From: Pedobacter quisquiliarum
Lineage (GTDB): Bacteria; Bacteroidota; Bacteroidia; Sphingobacteriales; Sphingobacteriaceae
Length of the DNA stretch: 64,000 nt
NCBI RefSeq assembly: GCF_014642175.1
Contig: NZ_BMIL01000001.1
Span: 1-64,000 of the forward strand
Direction of reading: 5' to 3'
Shown here: positions 53,824 through 62,411 of the stretch, piece after piece
How the letters are laid out: each line of letters starts with the position of its first letter
How positions within the stretch are numbered: position 1 is the first letter of the stretch
Program-made: the position numbers and the translations under genes
The notes under the pieces: generated by a model
Told to the model about the DNA's origin: nothing
Database searches by the model: none
Seen by the model: the letters and a program-made list of their open reading frames with translations, nothing else

Positions 53824-54279
53824 ATGTCTTTTTTAAATGAAGTGATAAAAAATGTTGAAGATGAAGTGCTGAGAGAGACGCTTCAGGAGCGTGTAGACCT
53901 CGTCTTGCATAAAATCAAGTTCATGGAAAAGATACATGTGATCTGCCTGAATGCCGAGAATCAGCTGAATACCCGATTGAAGGATTTGGTAGAAGCGGCG
54001 GGCGGGATCATGCAGATAGATCCGCTTGAAGCACAGGTGCTGATCTACGAGGATGCCGGAAAGGGCATGCTGGAGCTCATGGGTATTGTACCTGGATTAC
54101 TGCAGAAAGAATGGCCTTCGGTGACGTATAACCGCGTGTACCTGCTGGATGAACATGATGTAACCAACATGGATGCACAATCTCTGGTTGCCCTTATGGA
54201 AGATATTGCCGAGCTGCTGTACCCTGGATACTTCGTTTTTGGCAATGAAGGTCGTACCTGGACTGCCTTTGGAGTTTAA
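53824..54279 (+). CDS. Uncharacterised conserved-looking soluble protein
   Basis: This is a 151-residue cytoplasmic protein without recognisable motifs. The ATG at 53824 (MSFLNEVIKNVEDEV) lies downstream of a good promoter box; the longer frame from 53761 would start inside the divergent gene's leader and is rejected. The N-terminal 45 residues are helical and charged. The rest alternates strands and helices (VLIYEDAGKGMLELMGIV, RVYLLDEHDVTNMDAQ). It overlaps the convergent FMN reductase gene by four bases at their ends. I do not recognise a family. Confidence 0.7.
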   Translation: MSFLNEVIKNVEDEVLRETLQERVDLVLHKIKFMEKIHVICLNAENQLNTRLKDLVEAAGGIMQIDPLEAQVLIYEDAGKGMLELMGIVPGLLQKEWPSVTYNRVYLLDEHDVTNMDAQSLVALMEDIAELLYPGYFVFGNEGRTWTAFGV

Positions 54280-54797
54280 AACCTTACCAGCTTGCTGATC
54301 TGATCATTTGTAAACTTCAGCGTATCTTCTTTAAAGAAATCGCCTTCTTCATTCAATTCGTATTTAATGGCGGGAATGTGCAACCTTAAAGGCAGTACAT
54401 TCAAATGCAGGTATCCGCATACGCCGGAAAAATGATCTATGCCACGGATATTGCCGTACTTTCCGGAAGATATACCCGTTAAGGCAGCTTTCTTATCGTA
54501 AAAACTTGCAGGGAATTCACAGGCATCGATAAAGGTTTTCAGCACGCCGGGGAAACTTCCGTTGTATTCTGGGATGATGAACATGAACTTGTCGGTATTA
54601 ACAACCAGCTCTTGTATGGGTTCAAATTCTGGACTGCGCTTGCCGTAGAGGTCGGACGTAATGATGTTTTCCGGTAGACTTTCCAGGCTAAAAAGTTGGG
54701 CTTCCTGGCCAAGCTGCTGCAGTGTTTTAAGATAATATCTGGACACTTTCAGCGTATTACTATTGGGCCTGTTGGTGCCGGAAACGATGGTAATCAT
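54276..54797 (-). CDS. NADPH-dependent FMN reductase-type flavoprotein
   Basis: This 173-residue flavodoxin-like protein has the FMN phosphate loop near the start (GTNRPNSNTLKV, residues 6-17) and PEYNGSFPGVLKTFID (about 76-91), which is the hallmark of the NADPH-dependent FMN reductase/azoreductase family. It likely reduces flavins, quinones or azo-type compounds using NADPH. It stands alone, convergent with the small unknown gene. Confidence 0.92.
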   Translation of the reverse strand: MITIVSGTNRPNSNTLKVSRYYLKTLQQLGQEAQLFSLESLPENIITSDLYGKRSPEFEPIQELVVNTDKFMFIIPEYNGSFPGVLKTFIDACEFPASFYDKKAALTGISSGKYGNIRGIDHFSGVCGYLHLNVLPLRLHIPAIKYELNEEGDFFKEDTLKFTNDQISKLVRF

Positions 54798-54981
54798 AGC
54801 ATGTAATTTGTTAGTAAGATGTGCAAAACACTTGTGGCATTAACAGTAAAATTGCTATTTAGTTTGTATCTTAGCTATTTGTTAAAAAGCCCCTTAGACG
54901 TGCAAAAATAGTACTTTAAAGGTGAATTAACGCTAGTGTTCGAGCACCTCCTACACTTAACAGGTAAATTTAGATAGATAG

Positions 54982-55794
54982 ATGAGTAAAATAATTGCGT
55001 TGGCAAATCAGAAGGGTGGGGTGGGTAAAACGACATCAGCCATAAATCTTGCCGCAAGTTTAGCCGTATTAGAATATAAGACCTTATTGGTTGACGCTGA
55101 TCCTCAGGCCAACTCTACATCCGGAATAGGGTTTGATCCAAGAAACATCAAAAACAGTATTTACGAGTGCATTATCAATGATATAGAACCAACAGAGGCC
55201 ATCCAGAAAACGGAAACGCCGAACCTGGATCTTTTACCTGCACACATTGACCTTGTAGGGGCCGAGATTGAGATGATCAATCTGACCAACCGCGAGTTTA
55301 AAATGAAGTCGGTGCTGGGCAAGGTTCGCGAACAATATGACTTCATCATCATTGACTGCTCCCCATCTCTTGGTTTGATCACGATTAACGCCTTAACTGC
55401 TGCGGATTCCGTGATCATTCCGGTACAATGCGAGTACTTCGCACTTGAAGGTCTTGGTAAATTACTGAACACCATCAAAATTGTACAAACCCGCCTGAAT
55501 ACAGAGCTGGAGATTGAAGGCATCCTTTTGACCATGTATGATGTTCGTTTACGTCTATCCAACCAGGTGGTGGAAGAAGTAAGAACACATTTCCATGATC
55601 TTGTTTTTGATACCATCATTCAGCGTAATACCCGCTTAAGTGAAGCGCCAAGTTATGGGGTGTCTGTGATTATGCACGACGCAAACTGTAAAGGCGCAAT
55701 AAACTATCTGAATCTGGCACGTGAGATTGTCCGAAAGAACGGACTGGTACCCGAGCCTGAAGAATTGACAACGGCAAAAATTAAAAATATTTAA
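54982..55794 (+). CDS. parA: Chromosome partitioning ATPase ParA
   Basis: This is a 270-residue deviant Walker ATPase with KGGVGKTTSAINLA (residues 10-23) and the Walker B IIIDCSPSLGL. Together with ParB it moves and separates replicated origins. Its stop codon overlaps the parB ATG by one base, so the two are translationally coupled. No parS site of the TGTTTCACGTGAAACA type was noticed nearby. Confidence 0.96.
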   Translation: MSKIIALANQKGGVGKTTSAINLAASLAVLEYKTLLVDADPQANSTSGIGFDPRNIKNSIYECIINDIEPTEAIQKTETPNLDLLPAHIDLVGAEIEMINLTNREFKMKSVLGKVREQYDFIIIDCSPSLGLITINALTAADSVIIPVQCEYFALEGLGKLLNTIKIVQTRLNTELEIEGILLTMYDVRLRLSNQVVEEVRTHFHDLVFDTIIQRNTRLSEAPSYGVSVIMHDANCKGAINYLNLAREIVRKNGLVPEPEELTTAKIKNI

Positions 55795-56711
55795 TGACAT
55801 CTTTCCAGCGAAAAACAGGTTTAGGTAGAGGATTAAGTGCGCTTTTAGATGACACGGAAACGGCACATGCGCCCAAAAAGAGCGCTACGCCGCCTGCCAC
55901 TGCACCTGAAGCACGTCCTGAAAGCAGTATCGGCAGTATCGCAATTGCTGACATTGAAACCAATCCATATCAACCACGTACCGAGTTTGATCAGGTATCT
56001 CTCCATGAGTTATCCGAATCCATTCGGGTGCAAGGCTTGATTCAGCCAATAACCGTTCGTAGAATGGATACGGGCAAGTATCAGCTGATCTCTGGTGAGC
56101 GAAGGTTCCGTGCAGCAAAGCTTGCCGGCCTCGACGACATTCCTGCGTATGTGCGTTCTGCGAATGATCAGCAGATGCTGGAAATGGCACTCATTGAAAA
56201 CATCCAGCGTGAAAACCTGAATGCGATTGAAGTTGCCCTAAGCTTCCAGCGCATGATGGAAGAGTGTAACCTTAAACAAGAACAGCTTGGTGAACGCGTT
56301 GGTAAAAATCGTACAACGATCACCAACTACCTGCGCCTGCTGAAATTACCGCCTGAAATTCAGGTGTCTATCCGTGATCAGAAGATTTCTATGGGCCATG
56401 CCCGTGCTTTGATCAACGTTGATGATGTAGAAAAACAACTTTTCATTCACCAGGAGATTATAGATAAAGGATTGTCAGTAAGAAGGGTGGAAGAAATGGC
56501 AAGAAGCATTCATGCCTTGCAGTTGAAGCCTAAGGCGACAAAGCAGCCTGCAGGTACTTCCTTTGAATACCAGAAATTACAAAAAGACCTGGCCTCTAAG
56601 TTCGCCACTAAGGTGAAGCTGAAAGTGGGTCAGAATGGTAAAGGTGCAATTGAGATCCCTTTTGTATCCAATGATGATTTAAGCCGGATTTTAGAACTAT
56701 TAGATTGGTAA
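55794..56711 (+). CDS. parB: Chromosome partitioning protein ParB
   Basis: This 305-residue CTP-dependent DNA-binding partner of ParA has the ParB/Sulfiredoxin-like nucleotide domain NPYQPRTEFD...ISGERRFRAAKLAG (about 60-115). The helix-turn-helix is QLGERVGKNRTTITNYLRLL (about 165-184), and a C-terminal dimerisation part follows. The first 50 residues start FQRKTGLGRGLSALL, the typical ParA-interacting stretch. It is chained to parA and to the next gene by one-base overlaps. Confidence 0.96.
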   Translation: MTSFQRKTGLGRGLSALLDDTETAHAPKKSATPPATAPEARPESSIGSIAIADIETNPYQPRTEFDQVSLHELSESIRVQGLIQPITVRRMDTGKYQLISGERRFRAAKLAGLDDIPAYVRSANDQQMLEMALIENIQRENLNAIEVALSFQRMMEECNLKQEQLGERVGKNRTTITNYLRLLKLPPEIQVSIRDQKISMGHARALINVDDVEKQLFIHQEIIDKGLSVRRVEEMARSIHALQLKPKATKQPAGTSFEYQKLQKDLASKFATKVKLKVGQNGKGAIEIPFVSNDDLSRILELLDW

Positions 56712-57334
56712 TGTCCAGACAAATATGGTTGATATATTTTCTTGTACTTGCATCTTTTACGGTGCAAGCGCAGGATCCAATAACCATAAAAGCCGATAGT
56801 TCCGGAGCGAAAGTTGCCCGGGTAGATACGTTGAACTCCAACTATGTAAATGTGGGGAAGGTTGCTGCCCGAAGGGCCATCATCAGATCTGCAATTATTC
56901 CTGGTTGGGGGCAGTTCGGCAACGGACTTAATGTTTACCGTGGGATTAAAATCGCTGCAATCTATACTGGTGCTACGCTGCTTACCATGTCTTATATCGA
57001 CAACAACAATAAATACAACGAATTTCTTGCTGAACTGCGTGACCGGCAGGCAAATGGCGGCCGATCGGTCGTTGGTAGTCCATACTTTGATGTACAGACT
57101 GCCGGGTTAACTGCGGCTAAAGATACTTACCGCAGGAACCGTGAGGTCGTGATCTTTTCCATGATCGGCCTTTACGGCCTCCAGGTGGTGGAAGCATACG
57201 TAGATGCCCGTCTGAAGTATTTCGACGTGGGTGATGATCTCGCCATCCGCATTAAGCCATCTGTGATCAGCTCCGGCACCATGCTCGGCTATCAATCTTT
57301 TGTTCCGGCAATCAAGGTCTCATTTAAACTGTAA
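56711..57334 (+). CDS. DUF5683 envelope protein
   Basis: This is a 207-residue protein with a signal peptide (start ATG 56711, overlapping the parB stop by one base; cleavage near VQAQ). Residues 60-125 contain RRAIIRSAIIPGWGQFGNGLNVYRGIKIAAIYTGA, the DUF5683 hallmark of a Gly-rich, amphipathic membrane-associated motif. Hydrophobic stretches then suggest membrane contact. It is regularly found, as far as I recall, between parB and dapB in Bacteroidota. Function is unknown. Confidence 0.88.
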   Translation: MSRQIWLIYFLVLASFTVQAQDPITIKADSSGAKVARVDTLNSNYVNVGKVAARRAIIRSAIIPGWGQFGNGLNVYRGIKIAAIYTGATLLTMSYIDNNNKYNEFLAELRDRQANGGRSVVGSPYFDVQTAGLTAAKDTYRRNREVVIFSMIGLYGLQVVEAYVDARLKYFDVGDDLAIRIKPSVISSGTMLGYQSFVPAIKVSFKL

Positions 57335-57386
57335 ACACTTACATGGACCGCGGAACAGCATTCTTAAACTTTATTTCTTTCTTACA

Positions 57387-58127
57387 ATGAAAATTGCACT
57401 GCTTGGCTACGGTAAAATGGGCCTGATCATAGAACGGTACGCACTGGAACGCGGACATGAAGTTGTTCTCAAAATCAATTTAGATAACCAGGCAGATCTT
57501 ACGCCTGAAAACTTATCCAAAGCAGATATCGCGATCGACTTCAGTGCACCTGCAGCAGCGATTACAAACATCTATACCTGCTTCGAAGCCAAGATTCCTG
57601 TGGTCGTTGGTACAACGGGCTGGTACGGCGAATTGCAGAAAGTAAAAAATGACTGCCTGGATAGTAACAATACTTTGCTTTATGGGTCTAACTTCAGCAT
57701 TGGGGTAAATGTGTTCTTTCACGTGAACCAGGTGCTGGCAAAGTTGATGAATAACTTTCCTGCCTATGATGTGCAGGTGGAGGAGATCCACCACACGCAA
57801 AAGCTGGATTCTCCAAGCGGCACGGCGATGACGATAGCTGAAGGCATTATAGACAACCTGGAGCGGAAAGAAGAGTGGGTGAACATACTTGATGGTAATG
57901 CGCCAACAGAAAACCTGAAGCAGGAGCAGCTGCTGATCGCCTCTGAGCGGGTGGATCAGGTGCCCGGAACGCATACGGTGGTATACAGCTCTGAGGTCGA
58001 TGAAATCGAGTTTAAACACACTGCACACAGCAGAGCAGGATTTGCACTGGGTGCAGTTATTGCCGCTGAATGGTTGCAGGATAAACATGGCTTTTTCAAT
58101 ATTGCCGATATTTTCAATTTTAAATAA
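57387..58127 (+). CDS. dapB: 4-hydroxy-tetrahydrodipicolinate reductase
   Basis: This 246-residue enzyme carries out the second step of the diaminopimelate/lysine pathway. It has the nucleotide-binding GYGKMG near the N terminus, VVGTTGWYG, and the catalytic EEIHHTQKLDSPSGTA block with its His-His and Lys. The start ATG 57387 gives MKIALLGYGKMG; the longer frame from 57300 is not family-like. It is 52 bases after DUF5683 and 6 bases before lepB. Confidence 0.96.
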   Translation: MKIALLGYGKMGLIIERYALERGHEVVLKINLDNQADLTPENLSKADIAIDFSAPAAAITNIYTCFEAKIPVVVGTTGWYGELQKVKNDCLDSNNTLLYGSNFSIGVNVFFHVNQVLAKLMNNFPAYDVQVEEIHHTQKLDSPSGTAMTIAEGIIDNLERKEEWVNILDGNAPTENLKQEQLLIASERVDQVPGTHTVVYSSEVDEIEFKHTAHSRAGFALGAVIAAEWLQDKHGFFNIADIFNFK

Positions 58128-58133
58128 ACTGAT

Positions 58134-59330
58134 ATGAACTATAAGTTCTGGAAGAAGAAAGCTACAGATCCCAATAAGAAAAAGTCTAAAACAAGAGAGT
58201 GGGCAGACGCGATCATCTTCGCCGTTATTGCCGCAACCATCATCCGCGTGTTCTTTATCGAAGCGTATACCATCCCTACGGGTTCCATGGAACGCTCGCT
58301 GATGATCGGTGATTTCCTTTTCGTCAGTAAAGTAAATTATGGTGCAAGGATTCCCATGACACCTGTTGCTTTCCCTTTTGCGCACCATACCATGCCGGTT
58401 ACCGGTGGTAAGGCTTACTGGGAAGGTGTACAATGGAAATACCGCCGCCTACCAGGCTTGTCGGATATCAAAAGAAATGACGTCGTGGTTTTCAACTTCC
58501 CCGAAGGGGATACAGTAGCGCTTGAAGCGCAGGACCAGAACTATTATAATCTCGTGCGGTCTATGGGCCACGCTGCGGTGAACAGCCAGTTTACCGTGAC
58601 CAGCAGGCCTGTCGACAAGCGCGAAAATTACATCAAAAGATGTATCGGTATCGGTGGTGATGTGATCACCATTAAAAACGGTATTGTCTCCGTAAATGGA
58701 AAACCGGAAAAGTTGGTGCCGACCGGACAGATCACGTATGCGGTTCAAATGAAGTCATCAGATGTAAACTTCGCTGTATTTACCGACCTGGGCTTTGATA
58801 TCAACTCCGACATTTCGTCTTTAGGCCAACAGAACACCTATCAGTTTGTAGGCACTGAGGAAATGATGGCAGAGGTGAAGAAACTGGATTTTGTACTATC
58901 GGTACAGGAAGACACCGCGCCTGCAGATTACGCAGACATAAGCGTGTTTCCACAAGACAAAAACAGAACCTGGAACGTGGACAACTTAGGGCCCATTACG
59001 GTACCTAAGAAAGGTTGGACCGTTAAGCTGGACAGTGTAACCATGCCGATGTACGAACGGGCAATCCGCATCTACGAAGGTAATAAGCTCGAGAAATCCG
59101 CTGATGGCTGGTTAATCAATGGTCAGAAGGCTGACACTTACACCTTCAAAATGGACTATTACTGGATGATGGGGGATAACAGACACAATTCCCTGGATTC
59201 ACGATTCTTCGGATTTGTACCGGAAGATCACGTGGTTGGAAAAGCATTATTCATCTGGATGAGCGTGCGCGACCAGGGATCCTTCTTTAGCAAAATTCGT
59301 TGGAGCCGGATATTCAAAGGCATTCATTAG
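58134..59330 (+). CDS. lepB: Signal peptidase I
   Basis: This is a 398-residue membrane serine protease that removes signal peptides. The N-terminal helix (about 25-42) is followed by the catalytic Ser51 in IPTGSMERSL, the general-base Lys168 in YIKRCIGIGGD, and the conserved GDNRHNSLDSRFFG. Bacteroidota enzymes carry a large insertion between the last two motifs, as here (about 170-330). It is the last gene of the parA-parB-DUF5683-dapB-lepB unit, before a terminator. Confidence 0.95.
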   Translation: MNYKFWKKKATDPNKKKSKTREWADAIIFAVIAATIIRVFFIEAYTIPTGSMERSLMIGDFLFVSKVNYGARIPMTPVAFPFAHHTMPVTGGKAYWEGVQWKYRRLPGLSDIKRNDVVVFNFPEGDTVALEAQDQNYYNLVRSMGHAAVNSQFTVTSRPVDKRENYIKRCIGIGGDVITIKNGIVSVNGKPEKLVPTGQITYAVQMKSSDVNFAVFTDLGFDINSDISSLGQQNTYQFVGTEEMMAEVKKLDFVLSVQEDTAPADYADISVFPQDKNRTWNVDNLGPITVPKKGWTVKLDSVTMPMYERAIRIYEGNKLEKSADGWLINGQKADTYTFKMDYYWMMGDNRHNSLDSRFFGFVPEDHVVGKALFIWMSVRDQGSFFSKIRWSRIFKGIH

Positions 59331-59370
59331 AAGGAAAAGACATTCATTAACTATCACAAGCATTCAAAAG

Positions 59371-59406
59371 AAAAGCCGTTTGATCACTCAAACGGCTTTT
59401 CTTTTA
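59371..59406 (+). terminator. Rho-independent terminator of lepB
   Basis: A 13-bp perfect stem (AAAAGCCGTTTGA / TCAAACGGCTTTT) with a TCAC loop continues into CTTTTAT. It closes the parA-lepB operon and could also act on the convergent Ldh-type gene, since the left side is A-rich. Confidence 0.88.
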
Positions 59407-59441
59407 TACCATATCTATTTCAACATAGTTGAAAAGGTTTT

Positions 59442-60527
59442 TTAACCCAGTGCTGCTACGCCAAGTTTGGTTGCAAGTTCATTCAGGTCGTTCACAACAG
59501 CATCAATTAAGGGGATACCATTAATTGCTCTTTCCTGCTCAAAGGCCGTTTCCGGCTCGCCGGGAATGATAACCCGTTGTGCAGGGTCAACCGGCCTGGC
59601 ATTGCGGAAGGTTTCTATCCAGTTATCCAGATGATGTTTAAAGTCGTCCGCAGGGCGGAAGCCATCTATGCGCATGGCACCGAAGAAGTGCCCGATGCCT
59701 TCACCCACAGGGTTTGCCGAAGGCTCCATGAAAGCAACGAATGGTGGTACCCAGGGACCGTAATTGGCACCGGAAAGCACAGCGGAGAGTATGTCTACCG
59801 TTGCACTGAGCCCGAATCCTTTGTGACTGCCATGGTCTTTATCTCCGCCCAGCGGCAGTAGTGATCCACCAGCTTTGAGTTGGTTCGGGTCGGTGGATGG
59901 CCGTCCGTCTTTATCCTGTGCCCAGCCTTCCGGGATGGCTTTCCCTGCGCGTTGCGCAATCTCCAGCTTGCCGTTCGCCGCTGCTGAAGTCGCCATATCG
60001 ACCACCACAGGTGGGTACTTTCCCGCAGGGAAAGCATAACACATCGGGTTGGTGCCCAGCAGGCGTTCGTTCGCGTAAGTGGGGGCAACCAGCGGACTTG
60101 CATTCGTCATGCTGATGCCGATCATATCGTGTTCAGTGGCAAGCAGGGAGTGGTATCCGGCAATGCCGAAATGGTTGGAGTTTTTCACCGACACCCATCC
60201 ACTGCCATAGATCTTCGCCTTTTCAATCGCCAGTTTCATGGCAAAAGGTGCAACCACCAACCCTAAACCTGCATCCCCATCTACCGTGGCCGTGGTCGGC
60301 GTTTCATGCACCACACGGATGTTCGGCGTCGCATTGATTCTTCCTTTCTCCCAGAGTCGTACGTAGCCCACCAAACGCGCCACCCCATGAGAGTCGATGC
60401 CACGAAGGTCTGAGCGTAACAGCACATCCGCGGCCAGTGTTGCATCGGCTTCGGAACAGCCCATCTTTAAAAATACCTGTTCTGTAAAACTGCGTAACTG
60501 GGGTTCGGGGAAAGTGATAAAGTTCAT
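59442..60527 (-). CDS. Ldh-type (malate/L-lactate/ureidoglycolate) NAD(P) dehydrogenase
   Basis: This 361-residue enzyme belongs to the Ldh2 family, which oxidises 2-hydroxy acids such as malate, sulfolactate or ureidoglycolate. Motifs include RGIDSHGVARL near residues 41-51, KNSNHFGIAGYHS with the catalytic His, MTNASPLVAPTYANERLLGTNPMCYAFP and GSHKGFGLSATVDIL. I use the ATG at 60527 (MNFITFPEPQLR); the frame extends to 60644, but that extra part starts inside a tandem repeat and is not family-like. The substrate cannot be told. Confidence 0.88.
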   Translation of the reverse strand: MNFITFPEPQLRSFTEQVFLKMGCSEADATLAADVLLRSDLRGIDSHGVARLVGYVRLWEKGRINATPNIRVVHETPTTATVDGDAGLGLVVAPFAMKLAIEKAKIYGSGWVSVKNSNHFGIAGYHSLLATEHDMIGISMTNASPLVAPTYANERLLGTNPMCYAFPAGKYPPVVVDMATSAAANGKLEIAQRAGKAIPEGWAQDKDGRPSTDPNQLKAGGSLLPLGGDKDHGSHKGFGLSATVDILSAVLSGANYGPWVPPFVAFMEPSANPVGEGIGHFFGAMRIDGFRPADDFKHHLDNWIETFRNARPVDPAQRVIIPGEPETAFEQERAINGIPLIDAVVNDLNELATKLGVAALG

Positions 60528-60635
60528 TTGTTTATTGTCTAAAAAGATAACAGGATTACATAAAGCATGGTATTGCACGCCGGCTACAATGATCGCAGTC
60601 ATGCTGTGCAGAACTGTGACCACAGGTAATCCATT

Positions 60636-60680
60636 TCGCTTCATGCAGCCTCGCTTAATGCAGCCTCGCTTGATGCAGCA
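60636..60680 (+). repeat. Three 15-bp tandem repeats (TCGCTTnATGCAGCC)
   Basis: Units begin at 60636, 60651 and 60666 and differ only at the seventh base (C, A, G) and the last base of unit 3. They lie just downstream of a minus-strand promoter word, in the leader of the Ldh-type gene. Confidence 0.85.
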
Positions 60681-60686
60681 AAAGTA
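60679..60686 (-). promoter_or_regulatory. Putative -7 promoter box of the Ldh-type gene (TACTTTTG)
   Basis: The minus strand reads TACTTTTG, a TAnnTTTG match, immediately before the three 15-bp repeats. If used, the repeats would be transcribed in a leader of about 150 bases. Confidence 0.45.
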
Positions 60687-60771
60687 ATAAACCTTGAGGT
60701 TCTACGCAGGTTATTGGGCAATTATGTGCCCTATGCGTTAAATAAGAAAAGCGAAAAAATGTAAAAGCTTC

Positions 60772-62364
60772 CTATGAAGCGGCAAAGAGCACCGTAAACT
60801 TATGGTCCAGCGGCTTAAAGGAATCCAGCAACGCCTGAATAAATTCATCTCCATACATCACATATAAAGGCGCAATATTTAGTACCCTTTCCTGCAATAC
60901 ACCAGAAGGGAAAAGCTTGTTTTTCAAGCCATCAATCTGATTTAATGAAGTCTGGTGCTTACGTTTCTCTGCACGCATCATCTTCTTATCCAGGCTTTCA
61001 ATCAGCTTCAAGGCGCGCTTTTTAGCCGCATCCGCAGATTGGGATAGCGTCTTGTCGATCTTATAAGCATTAAGTTTGATGTGATCGAAAACAGCCCCAA
61101 TGGCACGTTCTTCATCAGCAAGGGAAAGATAGGTGTTCACATGCGACTTCACCCACTCGGTTTTAAGCTGTTCATTATCCTTGAACAAACTCACATGACC
61201 AATGCCCAGGATCTGCATTTTACGCTCACTCCGCTTGTCAATAACAAGCGCCGAGTTCCGCAGTAACAATACGGGGTAAGGTACTTTGTAAAAGTCGAAG
61301 TTGGCTTTTAGTTGTAGCCAGTAGGTCACTTCTGCACCGCCGCCAATGTAGGCAAGGTTGGGTAGAATAATCTCCTGATACATCGGGCGCATAACCACAT
61401 TTGGACTAAATCTTTCCGGGTGGGCGTCAATTTCTGCGGCAAGCGCTGCAGCTGTAAATTTGATGTCGCTGTTAAGCGCCTGGTAGCTGCCGTTCTCAAA
61501 TACAATCCGCTCTCGAAAACCTTCCGTCATATAGAAGAAATTGATTTCTCGGGGATTTACCTGCGGCTTGTAACCCGCTTCTTCCAGTGCAGCATTGCTC
61601 TTCTCGATCTGTGCGAAGCTATGCTGCTCCAGAATATCTTGCTTGATGATCGAAGCAAACTGCTGCTTCAAGGCTGCCTCATCTGCATCAATGCAAACCA
61701 GGCCAGTTTCCCTGAACAAGGCATCTACCAACGCCCTTGTGGCATCGGCAAGATTATCATGTTGCTGGTACGCCGCTTCTATAATGGCTGCCAGCTCCGC
61801 GCCACTTTCCCCAATACCCAGATAACCCTGGTAGGCGGAAAGTACATCCATTAAATCAGCGGTGCTGATCTTCCCGGTAGCGCCAGCTGCATTGGTTTCC
61901 CAAACCAGCTTCTTGTCCTCAAGCTTAATGTGATTGATCTCTTCAAAGTCGTGATCTTCCGTTGCCATCCAGTAAACTGGAATAAAGTTATATTTCGGAT
62001 GAGCAGCCTTAAGTTCTTTGGCGAGATTGATCGTGGTTACGATCTTATAGATGAAATACAACGGGCCGGTGAATAGATTCAACTGGTGGCCCGTCGTTAT
62101 GGTAAATGTCTTTTCGTCTGCAAGCAATTCGATATTGCTGCGCACCAGGACCGAACTTTGTATATTGGCATATTGCTTTTTAAGCACATCCACCAGTACC
62201 TGCCGGTTGGCGAGAACAGGTCGTTCTTTAATCGCCGAGGCAAAGCCCGACAAGTTGGTCGGATACTTATAAAAAGGCTTTAAAGTTTCGTTACCCTGAA
62301 TATAATCTAATACAATAGGAGAGAAGGAGTTCGTTTGCTGATAACTAATGTATTTTGCCTGCAT
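60772..62364 (-). CDS. bshC: Bacillithiol biosynthesis cysteine-adding enzyme BshC
   Basis: This 530-residue enzyme is proposed to add cysteine to glucosaminyl-malate in the last step of bacillithiol synthesis. Family motifs are LADEKTFTITTGHQLNLFTGPLYFIYKI (TGHQ...GP), FIPVYWMATEDHDFEEINH (the EDHD block) and VVMRPMYQEIILPNLAYIGGGAEVTYW. The C-terminal half has long coiled-coil helices, as in the known BshC structure. bshA and bshB are not in the window. A TAATTTCG word ahead of the ATG may be a variant promoter. Confidence 0.95.
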   Translation of the reverse strand: MQAKYISYQQTNSFSPIVLDYIQGNETLKPFYKYPTNLSGFASAIKERPVLANRQVLVDVLKKQYANIQSSVLVRSNIELLADEKTFTITTGHQLNLFTGPLYFIYKIVTTINLAKELKAAHPKYNFIPVYWMATEDHDFEEINHIKLEDKKLVWETNAAGATGKISTADLMDVLSAYQGYLGIGESGAELAAIIEAAYQQHDNLADATRALVDALFRETGLVCIDADEAALKQQFASIIKQDILEQHSFAQIEKSNAALEEAGYKPQVNPREINFFYMTEGFRERIVFENGSYQALNSDIKFTAAALAAEIDAHPERFSPNVVMRPMYQEIILPNLAYIGGGAEVTYWLQLKANFDFYKVPYPVLLLRNSALVIDKRSERKMQILGIGHVSLFKDNEQLKTEWVKSHVNTYLSLADEERAIGAVFDHIKLNAYKIDKTLSQSADAAKKRALKLIESLDKKMMRAEKRKHQTSLNQIDGLKNKLFPSGVLQERVLNIAPLYVMYGDEFIQALLDSFKPLDHKFTVLFAAS

Positions 62365-62411
62365 TTGAAACGAAATTAAGTTATTAAAGCAAATTCCTGC
62401 TCCGCTCGTAT

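Noticed and set aside
54800-56800. parS site near parAB
   Set aside because: No TGTTTCACGTGAAACA-like sequence was seen; CACGTG inside parA (near 55718) lacks the flanks.
57513-58433. 306-codon minus-strand ORF across dapB and lepB
   Set aside because: It spans two well-recognised genes on the other strand and has a Cys/His-rich composition typical of a shadow frame.
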